A DNA stretch of 64,000 nt from Pedobacter faecalis (GTDB taxonomy: Bacteria; Bacteroidota; Bacteroidia; Sphingobacteriales; Sphingobacteriaceae), in the NCBI RefSeq assembly GCF_030182585.1, contig NZ_JARXOW010000001.1:2356001-2420000 (forward strand). The letters run 5' to 3'. Under the pieces are notes generated by a model. The model did not search any database. It saw nothing but the letters and a program-made list of their open reading frames with translations, and was not told the origin of the DNA. A program made the translations under genes and the position numbers. Shown here piece after piece: positions 42,548 through 50,048 of the stretch. Numbering within the stretch: the stretch's first letter is position 1; every line of letters starts with the position of its first letter.

Positions 42548-42991
42548 TTATTGATATTCTACCGTGAAAACAAGGTCGTTTAAATCATCATCAGCGTATC
42601 CATCATTACAGTTGTAAGTTCTTACACCGTCTTTTTCTTCTATGTACATAGCACCGCCATTATGCCAATAGTGGGTCGTTCCATATTCGGTCTGCCAAAC
42701 ATTGTAAGTAACAAGCACTTTGTCTTTTGACTTAACCAACAACTGTAATTCTTTAGGCGCTGTATCTTCCCAAAGAACAATTTTTGTAGGTAACTTCTGA
42801 CCGTTAACTTCAAACTCTCCTTTAGTTTGAAATACAATTCCCTGTTTCCATTTACTATTTGTTGATAGAAAATTAACCTTCAAGACAACCTTACTTGACG
42901 GCAAATTAATTCTATCAACCATTCGCAATTCCTTGCCTTGATACATTATTGGCTGACCCTTAACTTCTATAAATAATTTCTCAAATTCCAT
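42548..42991 (-). CDS. Soluble protein of unknown function in the immunity array
   Basis: A 147-residue, beta-rich protein without signal peptide or membrane helix, beginning MEFEKLFIEVKGQPI and ending GYADDDLNDLVFTVEYQ with an acidic cluster (YADDDLNDL). The centre reads as alternating strands (KELQLLVKSKDKVLVTYNVW). No family recognised. It is 7 bases upstream of the exported protein gene and reads in the same direction as the whole array. Acidic small soluble proteins in such arrays are often immunity proteins; this is inference. Confidence 0.5.
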   Translation of the reverse strand: MEFEKLFIEVKGQPIMYQGKELRMVDRINLPSSKVVLKVNFLSTNSKWKQGIVFQTKGEFEVNGQKLPTKIVLWEDTAPKELQLLVKSKDKVLVTYNVWQTEYGTTHYWHNGGAMYIEEKDGVRTYNCNDGYADDDLNDLVFTVEYQ

Positions 42992-43013
42992 AGGGCCTTA
43001 TATAAGCAGTATT

Positions 43014-43463
43014 CTAATCCAGGATGCTTTGTAAATCCAACTTGAGCTGGTCCATGTTTGTATCAAGCTTCTTCTGCTTCACCACTTCAGCCAGTAAATC
43101 TAATTTCTGTAAAATGGATTGCTTTAGAAATCGGTATCTATCTTTCTCGGACTTGCTGAAAAAATTTTCAGCATTTATGATTATCGGAATGCCGATTGAT
43201 TTCTCTCGCTTTCGGTAATTTTCGATCGGCTTTAGAAGTTGCATCTCTATCGGGAGCGGGTTCACATAGAATTGGAATAAAGCCAGTTTTAAGTCTTTGC
43301 CATAATCTTCATGATTTAATCTATTCAGTACGTCACATATACCTCTATCTCCCCAGATATAAGCTCTAAACGTATTCGCTAAGTTGCTAAAGTCCTGCTC
43401 GTTTAAATCCAAGTCAAAGCCTATCCTAAAAAAGCAACCAAAAATACTATTTTTCACATCCAT
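43014..43463 (-). CDS. Soluble protein of unknown function in the immunity array
   Basis: A 149-residue protein starting MDVKNSIFGCFFRIGFDLDL. The middle has NRLNHEDYGKDLKLALFQFY and IGIPIIINAENFFSKSEKDR, followed by a helical C-terminus (RYRFLKQSILQKLDLLAEV). There is no signal peptide or membrane helix. The pattern reminds me of polymorphic-toxin immunity proteins but I cannot assign a family number. It is preceded by a 111-base gap and followed by the beta-rich soluble protein gene 22 bases later. Confidence 0.5.
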   Translation of the reverse strand: MDVKNSIFGCFFRIGFDLDLNEQDFSNLANTFRAYIWGDRGICDVLNRLNHEDYGKDLKLALFQFYVNPLPIEMQLLKPIENYRKREKSIGIPIIINAENFFSKSEKDRYRFLKQSILQKLDLLAEVVKQKKLDTNMDQLKLDLQSILD

Positions 43464-43574
43464 TTTTGAGATTGTCTTAGGGTTTGCGATAGCATAAAAT
43501 AAATATATCCATTTTATCTGACTTCAATCTATGCAAGACCATGGCTGTGTGCTCATAGACTATAATCGCCTTCA

Positions 43575-44255
43575 CTAAATACCTTTTAATGATTCCAAGT
43601 CACCTATCATATCATAATTATAGACCAGCCCAGTATCGGTGTTTAAATAGAAAAGATGTCCATTCTTATAATTAGGTTCGTGAATTATGTTTGTACTCAT
43701 TATTTTTTTTGAAATTATTTGCTTCTTGTACGTCACCCAGCCTATTTCATTTATCACATCTAAGTCTGTTTGCAATTTTCTTGAAGTCAGCACTAAAATT
43801 TCCGGTTCAAAATTTTCAATGATTAAATCAATTACCTGACGCGATTTAGAAAAGCCCAATAATCGCTCCTTCGCTGCTCCTTCGGCCGGAATTTTTACTA
43901 AACAATTGTTACTAATCCTTGGCGAATTGCTGCCCAGATTAAATGATACAGAACTCGACTCACGATCGCTTTGCCCGTTCCAAAATCTCAAACTATATCC
44001 AATTTTTCTGTGGCCCTCAAAATCTAAGTCGTTTTTCTTGACGCCAACTAAAAAAAGGCGACGCAACTCACCTTGAGTTAACGTTACTTTCTTAGCTAAT
44101 GCTTCTTCTCTACTCATGCCAGCTTCATAATAATATTGAAATTGGGAATCTAAAGCGGCGAAGCCCTCCAAGACATTTAGCGAAGGCCTTAATATTTCGT
44201 CAATACTTTGTTTCCGATTTGACCAATATGCCCCAACATAAAACACGTCATTCAT
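43575..44255 (-). CDS. Imm52-type immunity protein
   Basis: A 226-residue soluble protein that matches the Imm52 family as I know it: the opening VFYVGAYWSNRKQSIDEILR, the LEGFAALDSQFQYYYEAGMS segment, the REEALAKKV repeat and the GYSLRFWNGQSD motif near the middle. Imm52 proteins protect cells against the toxin domain of polymorphic (Rhs or similar) effectors. No matching toxin is encoded in the window, so it is an orphan. It is the best-identified member of the array and supports reading the whole island as immunity genes. Confidence 0.82.
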   Translation of the reverse strand: MNDVFYVGAYWSNRKQSIDEILRPSLNVLEGFAALDSQFQYYYEAGMSREEALAKKVTLTQGELRRLFLVGVKKNDLDFEGHRKIGYSLRFWNGQSDRESSSVSFNLGSNSPRISNNCLVKIPAEGAAKERLLGFSKSRQVIDLIIENFEPEILVLTSRKLQTDLDVINEIGWVTYKKQIISKKIMSTNIIHEPNYKNGHLFYLNTDTGLVYNYDMIGDLESLKGI

Positions 44256-44308
44256 AAAAATCCTAATTATGCGTCACCAAAAGCTCAAACACAATCTTCA
44301 ACAACGTT

Positions 44309-44764
44309 TTAAAGTAGGCCTGGGTTCCTTTTGATAAATTCTTCTTTCAAAAGATCGTTAATTTTTTCATCAGTGATCAGGTAATTTGATTTTGAATACA
44401 ATCGTACGATCATTGACAGGTTCGTCTCCAGAAACGAATTGAGCTTGTTAACCCGTTCGGCATTTGTATCTGTATCATGAACCTGACATTCAATTGGTAC
44501 TTTAAGAAGTCGCATTAAAGCCGCTAAAGGCGTAGTTTTATCCGGATGATTGTTGTTTGAAAGTTCCACCGTAATATAAGATCTATCGTTTATATAAGTT
44601 ACCAGTAAATCATTCAGTTGCAGCGTTATATAAAAATTACCAAAGGAAAGCGGGGCGTAATGGTCTTCTATCTTTTTAAAACCATATCGTTCAATTAAAA
44701 ACTTATATAGCACTTGGCTATTTTCATACGTAAGTACATCTTCCATACTTAAGGTTCTAGACAT
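44309..44764 (-). CDS. Soluble protein of unknown function in the immunity array
   Basis: A 151-residue protein beginning MSRTLSMEDVLTYENSQVLY. The N-terminal half is beta-rich (APLSFGNFYITLQLNDLLVT, DRSYITVELS) and the C-terminal half helical (ERVNKLNSFLETNLSMIVRL). No signal peptide or membrane helix is seen. This alpha/beta layout is common among contact-toxin immunity proteins. I do not know the family. It lies 53 bases upstream of the Imm52 gene. Confidence 0.5.
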   Translation of the reverse strand: MSRTLSMEDVLTYENSQVLYKFLIERYGFKKIEDHYAPLSFGNFYITLQLNDLLVTYINDRSYITVELSNNNHPDKTTPLAALMRLLKVPIECQVHDTDTNAERVNKLNSFLETNLSMIVRLYSKSNYLITDEKINDLLKEEFIKRNPGLL

Positions 44765-44795
44765 CCGGTCTTATGCAGGTTCGCATTCATTTTCT

Positions 44796-45152
44796 TCAGG
44801 CCTTATTATTATAAAGTTCCAAATATTTATCGAAAATAACCCCGGCTTTTTCTGAAAGAAGCATTCGAAAATTCGTAAAGTCTGTTCGCTCGTACATTTT
44901 TTGATAAACTTGAACAACGATTGTATCTTCAGTATCACCCTTACCGTCTCGGAACGCTTCATTGATAAAATTAGCAGAGTGACTTATAATCACTTCATTA
45001 TGGAAATTATCGAGTATAAAGCTTCCTAATTCCCCAAGAACTGGATATACCCCATCTTCTGGGCTGAATAACGAATGAAACTCGGGAATATGCTTCTGAA
45101 TTCTCGATAGTATTCTATTATAATAATCGTCGCTAATTACCTGAAAGTGCAT
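44796..45152 (-). CDS. Small helical protein, DUF7674-like
   Basis: A 118-residue soluble helical protein. The segment GVYPVLGELGSFILDNF followed by FINEAFRDGKGD and VVQVYQKMYERTD has the pattern I associate with DUF7674, a Bacteroidota family seen near polymorphic toxin loci; the name is from memory and should be treated as tentative. It reads in the array direction and is separated by 31 bases from the next gene. It is possibly an immunity protein. Confidence 0.5.
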   Translation of the reverse strand: MHFQVISDDYYNRILSRIQKHIPEFHSLFSPEDGVYPVLGELGSFILDNFHNEVIISHSANFINEAFRDGKGDTEDTIVVQVYQKMYERTDFTNFRMLLSEKAGVIFDKYLELYNNKA

Positions 45153-45288
45153 TTTGAATATCGTTTAACAATATGATGCTATTTTGCTATCGGGCCGTCA
45201 AAGCATACTCGTTTTTAAGATCTCCGGTTCGGCTGTTCTAACTTGCCTAACTTCCGTTTGCCCCGTTTATTCCAATGGACGGCACCCA

Positions 45289-45837
45289 TTATTTAATTTT
45301 ACCGGAACTGATTTTATAGCCGATGCTTTTACGTTCCGGTTTAGGCTGGTCTTTTTTGTCTAGCAGTTCATCTAAATATTGGAATACCAATTCCATATTC
45401 TTGTCCTGATTATCCAGTTTCCTCTTGATTTTCTCTACTTCGAGACGAAGTTCAGTGTGTTCGCTCAGCATCCGCCTGATGCGAGTAAAGGTTCTGATAA
45501 TCTGTATATTTACCTCGATGGCTGTTTCGCTGTTAAGCACGCTTGACAGCATAGCGACACCCTGTTCAGTAAAAACATTTGGTGGCTTCCTTAAGCCCAT
45601 TTTCTCTCTATTGGATATCACATTCTGTGATTTCCAATCCGACAATTCCTCACTGGTCATCCGGAACATAAAGTCGGCAGGAAACCGCTTTTCATTCCGT
45701 TTTATAGCCTGATTCAACATACGAGTTTCCACACCATACATTTCTGCAAGGTCTCTGTCCAACATCACTTTATGACCCCGAACCAGGTATATTTTATTAA
45801 TAATGATGTCTTCGGATACAATAATCGTAGTGCTCAT
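45289..45837 (-). CDS. ORF6N-domain DNA-binding protein
   Basis: A 182-residue protein with an N-terminal ORF6N domain: IYLVRGHKVMLDRDLAEMYG, ETRMLNQAIKRNEKRFP, and DFMFRMTSEE, then LRKPPNVFTEQGVAMLSSVL. A coiled-coil tail (EHTELRLEVEKIKRKLDNQD) follows, with a basic end. ORF6N belongs to the KilA-N group of phage and mobile-element proteins and probably binds DNA. In Bacteroidota such genes are widespread in accessory regions. It may regulate the array or be an unrelated passenger. A TATTTACATTAG motif lies about 80 bases upstream. Confidence 0.88.
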   Translation of the reverse strand: MSTTIIVSEDIIINKIYLVRGHKVMLDRDLAEMYGVETRMLNQAIKRNEKRFPADFMFRMTSEELSDWKSQNVISNREKMGLRKPPNVFTEQGVAMLSSVLNSETAIEVNIQIIRTFTRIRRMLSEHTELRLEVEKIKRKLDNQDKNMELVFQYLDELLDKKDQPKPERKSIGYKISSGKIK

Positions 45838-46026
45838 GCATGAAGATGTTTAATAAAGCAAGGAATATTCTCGAGATTAATTGCGCGCTTTTTCATATAC
45901 ATTAATTTAGATGCCCCTAATGTAAATAGAAAAACGAAAACAATAAAATCTACCAGCGAGATCGAAATTCTGCATTAACGCAACCTTCTCTACTTCTTCA
46001 GAACTTCCATTAACAATTAGGCGCTA

Positions 46027-46416
46027 TCACAATGCTGATATCGGGGCTAAATACTTCAAGTTTTCAGAACTCCCTATTATACAATATAATTTTCGATCTA
46101 AGTTAGACACTTCAATTTCAGATATACCAAAGGTGGTTCTTAATTCGCGTATCTCCGATTGTTCAAATTCAATTTTGATTTGCCCATCCATGTAAACAAT
46201 CTTATTCTCTTTTGTTAGATAAACATCTTTTAATAAAAAAAGACGCCAAGCTCTTGCGATAAAAAACTGCCCGGACACAATCACAACGTATACTATGTAC
46301 AGAGGAAGAAGATTAGCATGTATTAACATAAGAAGTATAAGAGAATCAATCAAGATAAGCCCGAAAGGTAACGCTCTGCTTAATAGATATAGATTATCTC
46401 TAGAAATTTTTATCAT
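46027..46416 (-). CDS. Two-helix membrane protein with PH-like domain, function unknown
   Basis: A 129-residue protein with two adjacent membrane helices (about 10-30 and 35-55) and a C-terminal beta-rich part (DVYLTKENKIVYMDGQIKIE, IRELRTTFGI) like a bacterial PH domain. The layout resembles the larger protein at 38949. The gene is flanked by gaps of about 190 and 157 bases with no gene in them. Function unknown; its place in the array suggests immunity. Confidence 0.5.
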   Translation of the reverse strand: MIKISRDNLYLLSRALPFGLILIDSLILLMLIHANLLPLYIVYVVIVSGQFFIARAWRLFLLKDVYLTKENKIVYMDGQIKIEFEQSEIRELRTTFGISEIEVSNLDRKLYCIIGSSENLKYLAPISAL

Positions 46417-46573
46417 CTTAAAATATTAGATATGATTCCAATTAAATGTTAAAGATAAAGAAATACTATTTTTATTGCTGTTTCTTGAAGCTACCAACAG
46501 CAACCTACCTGCCTTGAGAATTTGACCCCTCCGATATCTGCCAGTACCCTATGAATGGCTTCTGAGAGATCAG

Positions 46574-46783
46574 TTAAATCTGAGCTGGCAAAGATTTCAA
46601 AATAAACACTATACCAACCATAGTACACAGAATTACGCTTCCCCATAAGCCAACGTAGTTAGAAAGTGTTGGGCCTTCCCAATTTGTTTTTTCCGACGAA
46701 GGCTTATCATTTTTAACACTCCGATATATTAAATAGGCAGCCAATAAAAACCCGATACCAGTGAAAAATAGTTTAAAATCCAT
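46574..46783 (-). CDS. Small two-helix membrane protein
   Basis: A 69-residue protein with two membrane helices (about 4-20 and 46-64) separated by a polar stretch (KNDKPSSEKTNWEGPTLSNY). The motif WEGPTLSNYVGLWGSVI looks conserved in style and occurs in small Bacteroidota membrane proteins that I recall from accessory loci. No function known. It is the last (most upstream) gene of the immunity island. Confidence 0.5.
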   Translation of the reverse strand: MDFKLFFTGIGFLLAAYLIYRSVKNDKPSSEKTNWEGPTLSNYVGLWGSVILCTMVGIVFILKSLPAQI

Positions 46784-46833
46784 TTGCTTCTTCTACTTTA
46801 CTTTTATCACGCACCCGATCTCTTTTAGATGGC

Positions 46834-47637
46834 TCACTCCCCATAATCAAACATCACCTCGAATCCTGACCCTGTTGCCGCATTGCCAGTCGTCACACGC
46901 TTAACCGGCAATCCGACCGCATTGTAACTGTACTGACTTGTTCTTAATTCACCCCACTCCATTTTTTGGCTGGTCAAATTATTCGGAAGGAAGAAGGCTC
47001 TGACATCAAAATTAAAGGAAGTCTTCAAAACACCCGTCCCAATGGTAACGGACAGGAATGGAATTCCGCGGAGCGGGTTCTGTTTGTCATCGAATGTACA
47101 GTCCTGCTTCATGTCAGTAACCTGATGAGGCTGGGCTATCCATTCACTTATATTGTCCCCTTCGCTTCCTGGTGCTCTCCAGTAGTCCGGCAAACTACTA
47201 TTGGGAATCATCCGTGTCACCCTCGGGATATCCCTTACACTGTAATCAAACACGTAAGCAACCCTTTTTAGATTCGTGGGAAGATCTGCAATCTCCACAC
47301 GGGAGAGCCTGCCGTCCTCGTGGCTGAAGTTCGCCTGGGTACATAACCTTACGGCGCCGTCTGTCGATTGCTCATAAGTCTTGGCGGCGGTTATCTTGCC
47401 GGCCGAATACTCGTAATCTGTGTAGACTTCAATACTACCATTCTTATACTGCCGGGTTTGTTTAAGCAGCCCTTTGTCATCAAAATAAAACTCCGTTTTC
47501 CGGGATATCTCAGCCTCAACAGTCGTAATCGATTTAATCCTTTGCTGGGATTTTTGCGGATTATCTTTCTTGCATGAGGAAACGCTGGTGCCAATCAGCA
47601 CTGTCAGAACCAGCGTTAATACTTGTAATGTTCTCAT
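46834..47637 (-). CDS. Lipoprotein with YD-repeat-like strands
   Basis: The ATG at 47637 gives 267 residues with a lipoprotein signal (LIGTSVSSCKKDN, lipidated Cys near 20). The mature part alternates short strands such as KTEFYFDDKGLLKQTRQYKN and YTDYEYSAGKI, which resemble loosely spaced YD-type repeats of surface proteins. It should sit on the inner face of the outer membrane or be surface exposed. It is common in style among Bacteroidota lipoproteins; function unknown. It has a TAATTACATTAG motif 30 bases upstream and marks the right edge of the island. Confidence 0.7.
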   Translation of the reverse strand: MRTLQVLTLVLTVLIGTSVSSCKKDNPQKSQQRIKSITTVEAEISRKTEFYFDDKGLLKQTRQYKNGSIEVYTDYEYSAGKITAAKTYEQSTDGAVRLCTQANFSHEDGRLSRVEIADLPTNLKRVAYVFDYSVRDIPRVTRMIPNSSLPDYWRAPGSEGDNISEWIAQPHQVTDMKQDCTFDDKQNPLRGIPFLSVTIGTGVLKTSFNFDVRAFFLPNNLTSQKMEWGELRTSQYSYNAVGLPVKRVTTGNAATGSGFEVMFDYGE

Positions 47638-47749
47638 TAGAGCCTGAGCGTCTGTTTTTCGTCCCACTAATGTAATTAGAAAATTTTGACAAAAACAACG
47701 CTTTGAAACACTGAAATTAACGCCACTTTTGTACAAATCAACTCCGCAA

Positions 47750-48691
47750 ATGATGAAAGCCATTATATTTAAAGAACCTGGCGAGGCCGGGCAACTGGAA
47801 TATACCGACCTGCCTGTACCCACAATTGTGCAGGGCGAGGTCCTGATCAGGGTAAAATCGATCAGCATTAACCCTGTCGACGTGAAAACGCGTGCTGGCA
47901 AAGGTGTTTATGGGCGCATCAAAGCTGAACAGCCCCTGGTTATAGGCTGGGACGTTTCGGGCGTGGTGGAAGAAAGTCTGAGCGACTTGTTTAAGGCTGG
48001 CGATGAGGTGTTCGGGATGGTCAACTTCCCCGGCCACGGCAAGGTTTATGCTGAGTATGTGGCTGCTCCTGCTGCTCAACTGGCGCTGAAGCCGGCAAAT
48101 GTTTCGCACGGGGAGGCCGCAGCTGCTACGCTGGTGGCGCTTACAGCATGGCAGGCGCTGGTTACGAATGCCCAGGTTCAGCAAGGGCAAAAAGTGCTGA
48201 TTCATGCGGCGGCGGGTGGCGTCGGACATATCGCCGTGCAGATTGCCAAACATCTGGGCGCGGTAGTCACTGGAACTTCCTCCGCAAAAAACAAAGACTT
48301 TGTGTTGTCGCTTGGGGCCAACGAGCATATTGATTATACCAATTACGACTGGAGTGCACATCCGCGTGAGTACGATTTTGTACTGGATACCATTGGCGGC
48401 GCAAACATCGATCACTCGCTCGAAGTAACCAAAGAAGGTGGCACCCTGATCAGCATTCCATCCGGACTTAATGAGCAGGTGACGGACAAGGCAAAGTCGA
48501 AAGGTGTGAACGGCTACTTCTTCCTCGTGCAATCGAACGGGGAAGACATGAAGCACATTGCTGATCTTCTTGAAACGGGTGTGATTAAGGCACACGTCTC
48601 TCAAACTTTCTCATTCGGCCAAATGGCCGAGGCTCACCGGCAGGTGGAAAGCGGAAGAACGGTCGGAAAAGCAATCGTAGCCCTTCCCTAA
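47750..48691 (+). CDS. Zinc-type alcohol dehydrogenase-like / quinone oxidoreductase
   Basis: Two adjacent ATGs (47750 and 47753) give 313 or 312 residues; the usual beginning is MKAIIFKEPGEAG. The N-terminal GroES-like fold has IKSISINPVDVKTRAGKG-type residues, and the Rossmann domain has VLIHAAAGGVGHIAVQIAKH (about 138-157), the NADPH-binding motif. The structural-zinc cysteines of true alcohol dehydrogenases are absent, so it belongs to the NADPH:quinone reductase branch. It should reduce quinones or enones with NADPH in the cytoplasm. Single gene. Confidence 0.9.
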   Translation: MMKAIIFKEPGEAGQLEYTDLPVPTIVQGEVLIRVKSISINPVDVKTRAGKGVYGRIKAEQPLVIGWDVSGVVEESLSDLFKAGDEVFGMVNFPGHGKVYAEYVAAPAAQLALKPANVSHGEAAAATLVALTAWQALVTNAQVQQGQKVLIHAAAGGVGHIAVQIAKHLGAVVTGTSSAKNKDFVLSLGANEHIDYTNYDWSAHPREYDFVLDTIGGANIDHSLEVTKEGGTLISIPSGLNEQVTDKAKSKGVNGYFFLVQSNGEDMKHIADLLETGVIKAHVSQTFSFGQMAEAHRQVESGRTVGKAIVALP

Positions 48692-48744
48692 TTTAGCCTG
48701 TTAGTTAATCGGCAAGATGCCACTTCGTCTGTGCATGAATGCCA

Positions 48745-48823
48745 GATAACAGGGGGATAACAGGGGCTTAACAGGGGCATAACCCGGATCAAACACAGCC
48801 AAATTCGGGTAAGATCCGGGTTA
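48745..48823. repeat. 11-bp tandem repeat and inverted repeat upstream of DUF6266
   Basis: GATAACAGGGG occurs twice in direct tandem (48745-48766) and a third, slightly changed copy CTTAACAGGGG follows (48767-48777). Immediately after, TAACCCGGATC (48780-48790) pairs with GATCCGGGTTA (48813-48823), an 11-bp inverted repeat with 22 bases between. The whole 210-base gap before the DUF6266 gene has no coding sequence. The one-helical-turn spacing suggests a protein-binding region. Confidence 0.65.
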
Positions 48824-48901
48824 ATCCTCTATAAACTATTTATTAAAATTTTGTTTTCATGCCACTATTCCTTAACTTAGTATAAACCAAGTATCAACGA
48901 T

Positions 48902-49534
48902 ATGGCGAGAATAAAAAAAGGTATTTTAGGTCCGTTCAGTGGCACAATTGGCACTGCGGTGGGGTATGAATTGAAGGGACAAGGCGTTATGCGCTCCCGA
49001 CCAAGGGTGAACAAAAAAAGGAAGGTGTCAGATCCCGAGCAATCCAACAGGGATTGGTTTAAGGTGCTCCAGCATTGGCTGCAGCCGATCACGCCATTTC
49101 TCAGGATCGGCTTTAAAAACTATGCCGAGACATTCGAGGGTTTTTTAGGCGCCAAATCGTACAACAGTAAGGTCGCCAGAGGCGGTGAATACCCTGAGAT
49201 ATGGGTTGATCCGGCCAAGGCGTTGGTGAGCTACGGACATTTGAGCCAGGCCGATCAGGCCGGGGCAGACTGTGTGAAACCTAATACGATTACGGTAAAC
49301 TGGAGCGGAGGCGAACAGGTAGCCATGGAGAAAGCCATGATTTTGTTGTACAATATCGAGAACAGGCATGCTTACATAGACACAGCCGCAGCATGGAGAG
49401 CCAAAGGCACATTTGATTTTGAGTTGAGTCCAACCGATGTGGGCAGGGTGTTTCACGTTTATCTTGCTTTCGTTACGATCGATCAAACGCACCAAAGCAA
49501 TAGTCAGTACCTTGGCGCGGTAACCCTGCAATAG
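48902..49534 (+). CDS. DUF6266-family protein
   Basis: A 210-residue protein beginning MARIKKGILGPFSGTIGTAV, with the early YELKGQGVMRSRPRV segment that is characteristic of the Bacteroidota family DUF6266. The second half reads as a beta sandwich (PNTITVNWSGG, FDFELSPTDVGRVFHVYLAF). No signal peptide is present and no enzymatic motif is visible. The function of the family is unknown. It has an unusual repeat-bearing upstream region (48745-48823) and is followed 30 bases later by tsaE. Confidence 0.85.
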   Translation: MARIKKGILGPFSGTIGTAVGYELKGQGVMRSRPRVNKKRKVSDPEQSNRDWFKVLQHWLQPITPFLRIGFKNYAETFEGFLGAKSYNSKVARGGEYPEIWVDPAKALVSYGHLSQADQAGADCVKPNTITVNWSGGEQVAMEKAMILLYNIENRHAYIDTAAAWRAKGTFDFELSPTDVGRVFHVYLAFVTIDQTHQSNSQYLGAVTLQ

Positions 49535-49550
49535 ATAGCGCGTTATTTGC

Positions 49551-49558
49551 TAGATTTG
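49551..49558 (+). promoter_or_regulatory. Promoter -7 box TAGATTTG of tsaE
   Basis: A TAnnTTTG match 6 bases before the tsaE ATG; no clear -33 element. The message would have a very short leader. Confidence 0.4.
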
Positions 49559-49564
49559 CAGGCT

Positions 49565-49990
49565 ATGAACAAGGTTGACATTGAGGTCAGGGGATTGGAT
49601 GAATTATCCTCCGCTGCAGCGCAGATCCTGGACTTTGCCGCCGGCGAACGCATATTTATCCTGCGGGCAGAGATGGGTGGCGGAAAAACCACGCTGATCA
49701 AGGAACTGGCACGGGAGCTGGGGGTGACCGAGGTCGTTTCGAGCCCTACTTTTTCTATTGTAAACGAATACGATGCGCAGGGCGAGCCGGTCTACCATTT
49801 TGATTTTTACCGGATCAAGGACATCCGGGAGGCGTACGACATCGGCTATGAGGAGTATTTTTACTCGGGACATGTATGTTTTGTGGAGTGGCCGGAGAAA
49901 ATTGAGTCGCTTTTGCCTGAACATTATGTGGAAATCAGCATTATTGTCCTTAGCGATACGGAACGTAGGCTTAGCTTAGCAAAAATTTAA
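49565..49990 (+). CDS. tsaE: tRNA threonylcarbamoyladenosine synthesis ATPase TsaE
   Basis: A 141-residue P-loop ATPase. The Walker A is AEMGGGKTTLIKELAREL (GGGKTT where GAGKTT is usual), the switch region SSPTFSIVNEY, and YHFDFYRIKD and CFVEWPEKIESLLP complete the family pattern. TsaE works with TsaB and TsaD to form the t6A base at position 37 of ANN-reading tRNAs. The ATG at 49565 matches the family length. The alanine dehydrogenase gene follows after 58 bases, as is common in Bacteroidota. Confidence 0.95.
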   Translation: MNKVDIEVRGLDELSSAAAQILDFAAGERIFILRAEMGGGKTTLIKELARELGVTEVVSSPTFSIVNEYDAQGEPVYHFDFYRIKDIREAYDIGYEEYFYSGHVCFVEWPEKIESLLPEHYVEISIIVLSDTERRLSLAKI

Positions 49991-50048
49991 CAGTATAAGT
50001 ACCTTTTTTTCAGCTATTATGCTTAATTTCAGCAACTAAAATAGTAAG

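Noticed and set aside
46417..46573. Possible coding fragment on the minus strand (LSEAIHRVLADIGGVKFSRQ-like)
   Set aside because: Bounded by stops, no recognisable family and no start codon context; could be decayed coding DNA but cannot be supported.
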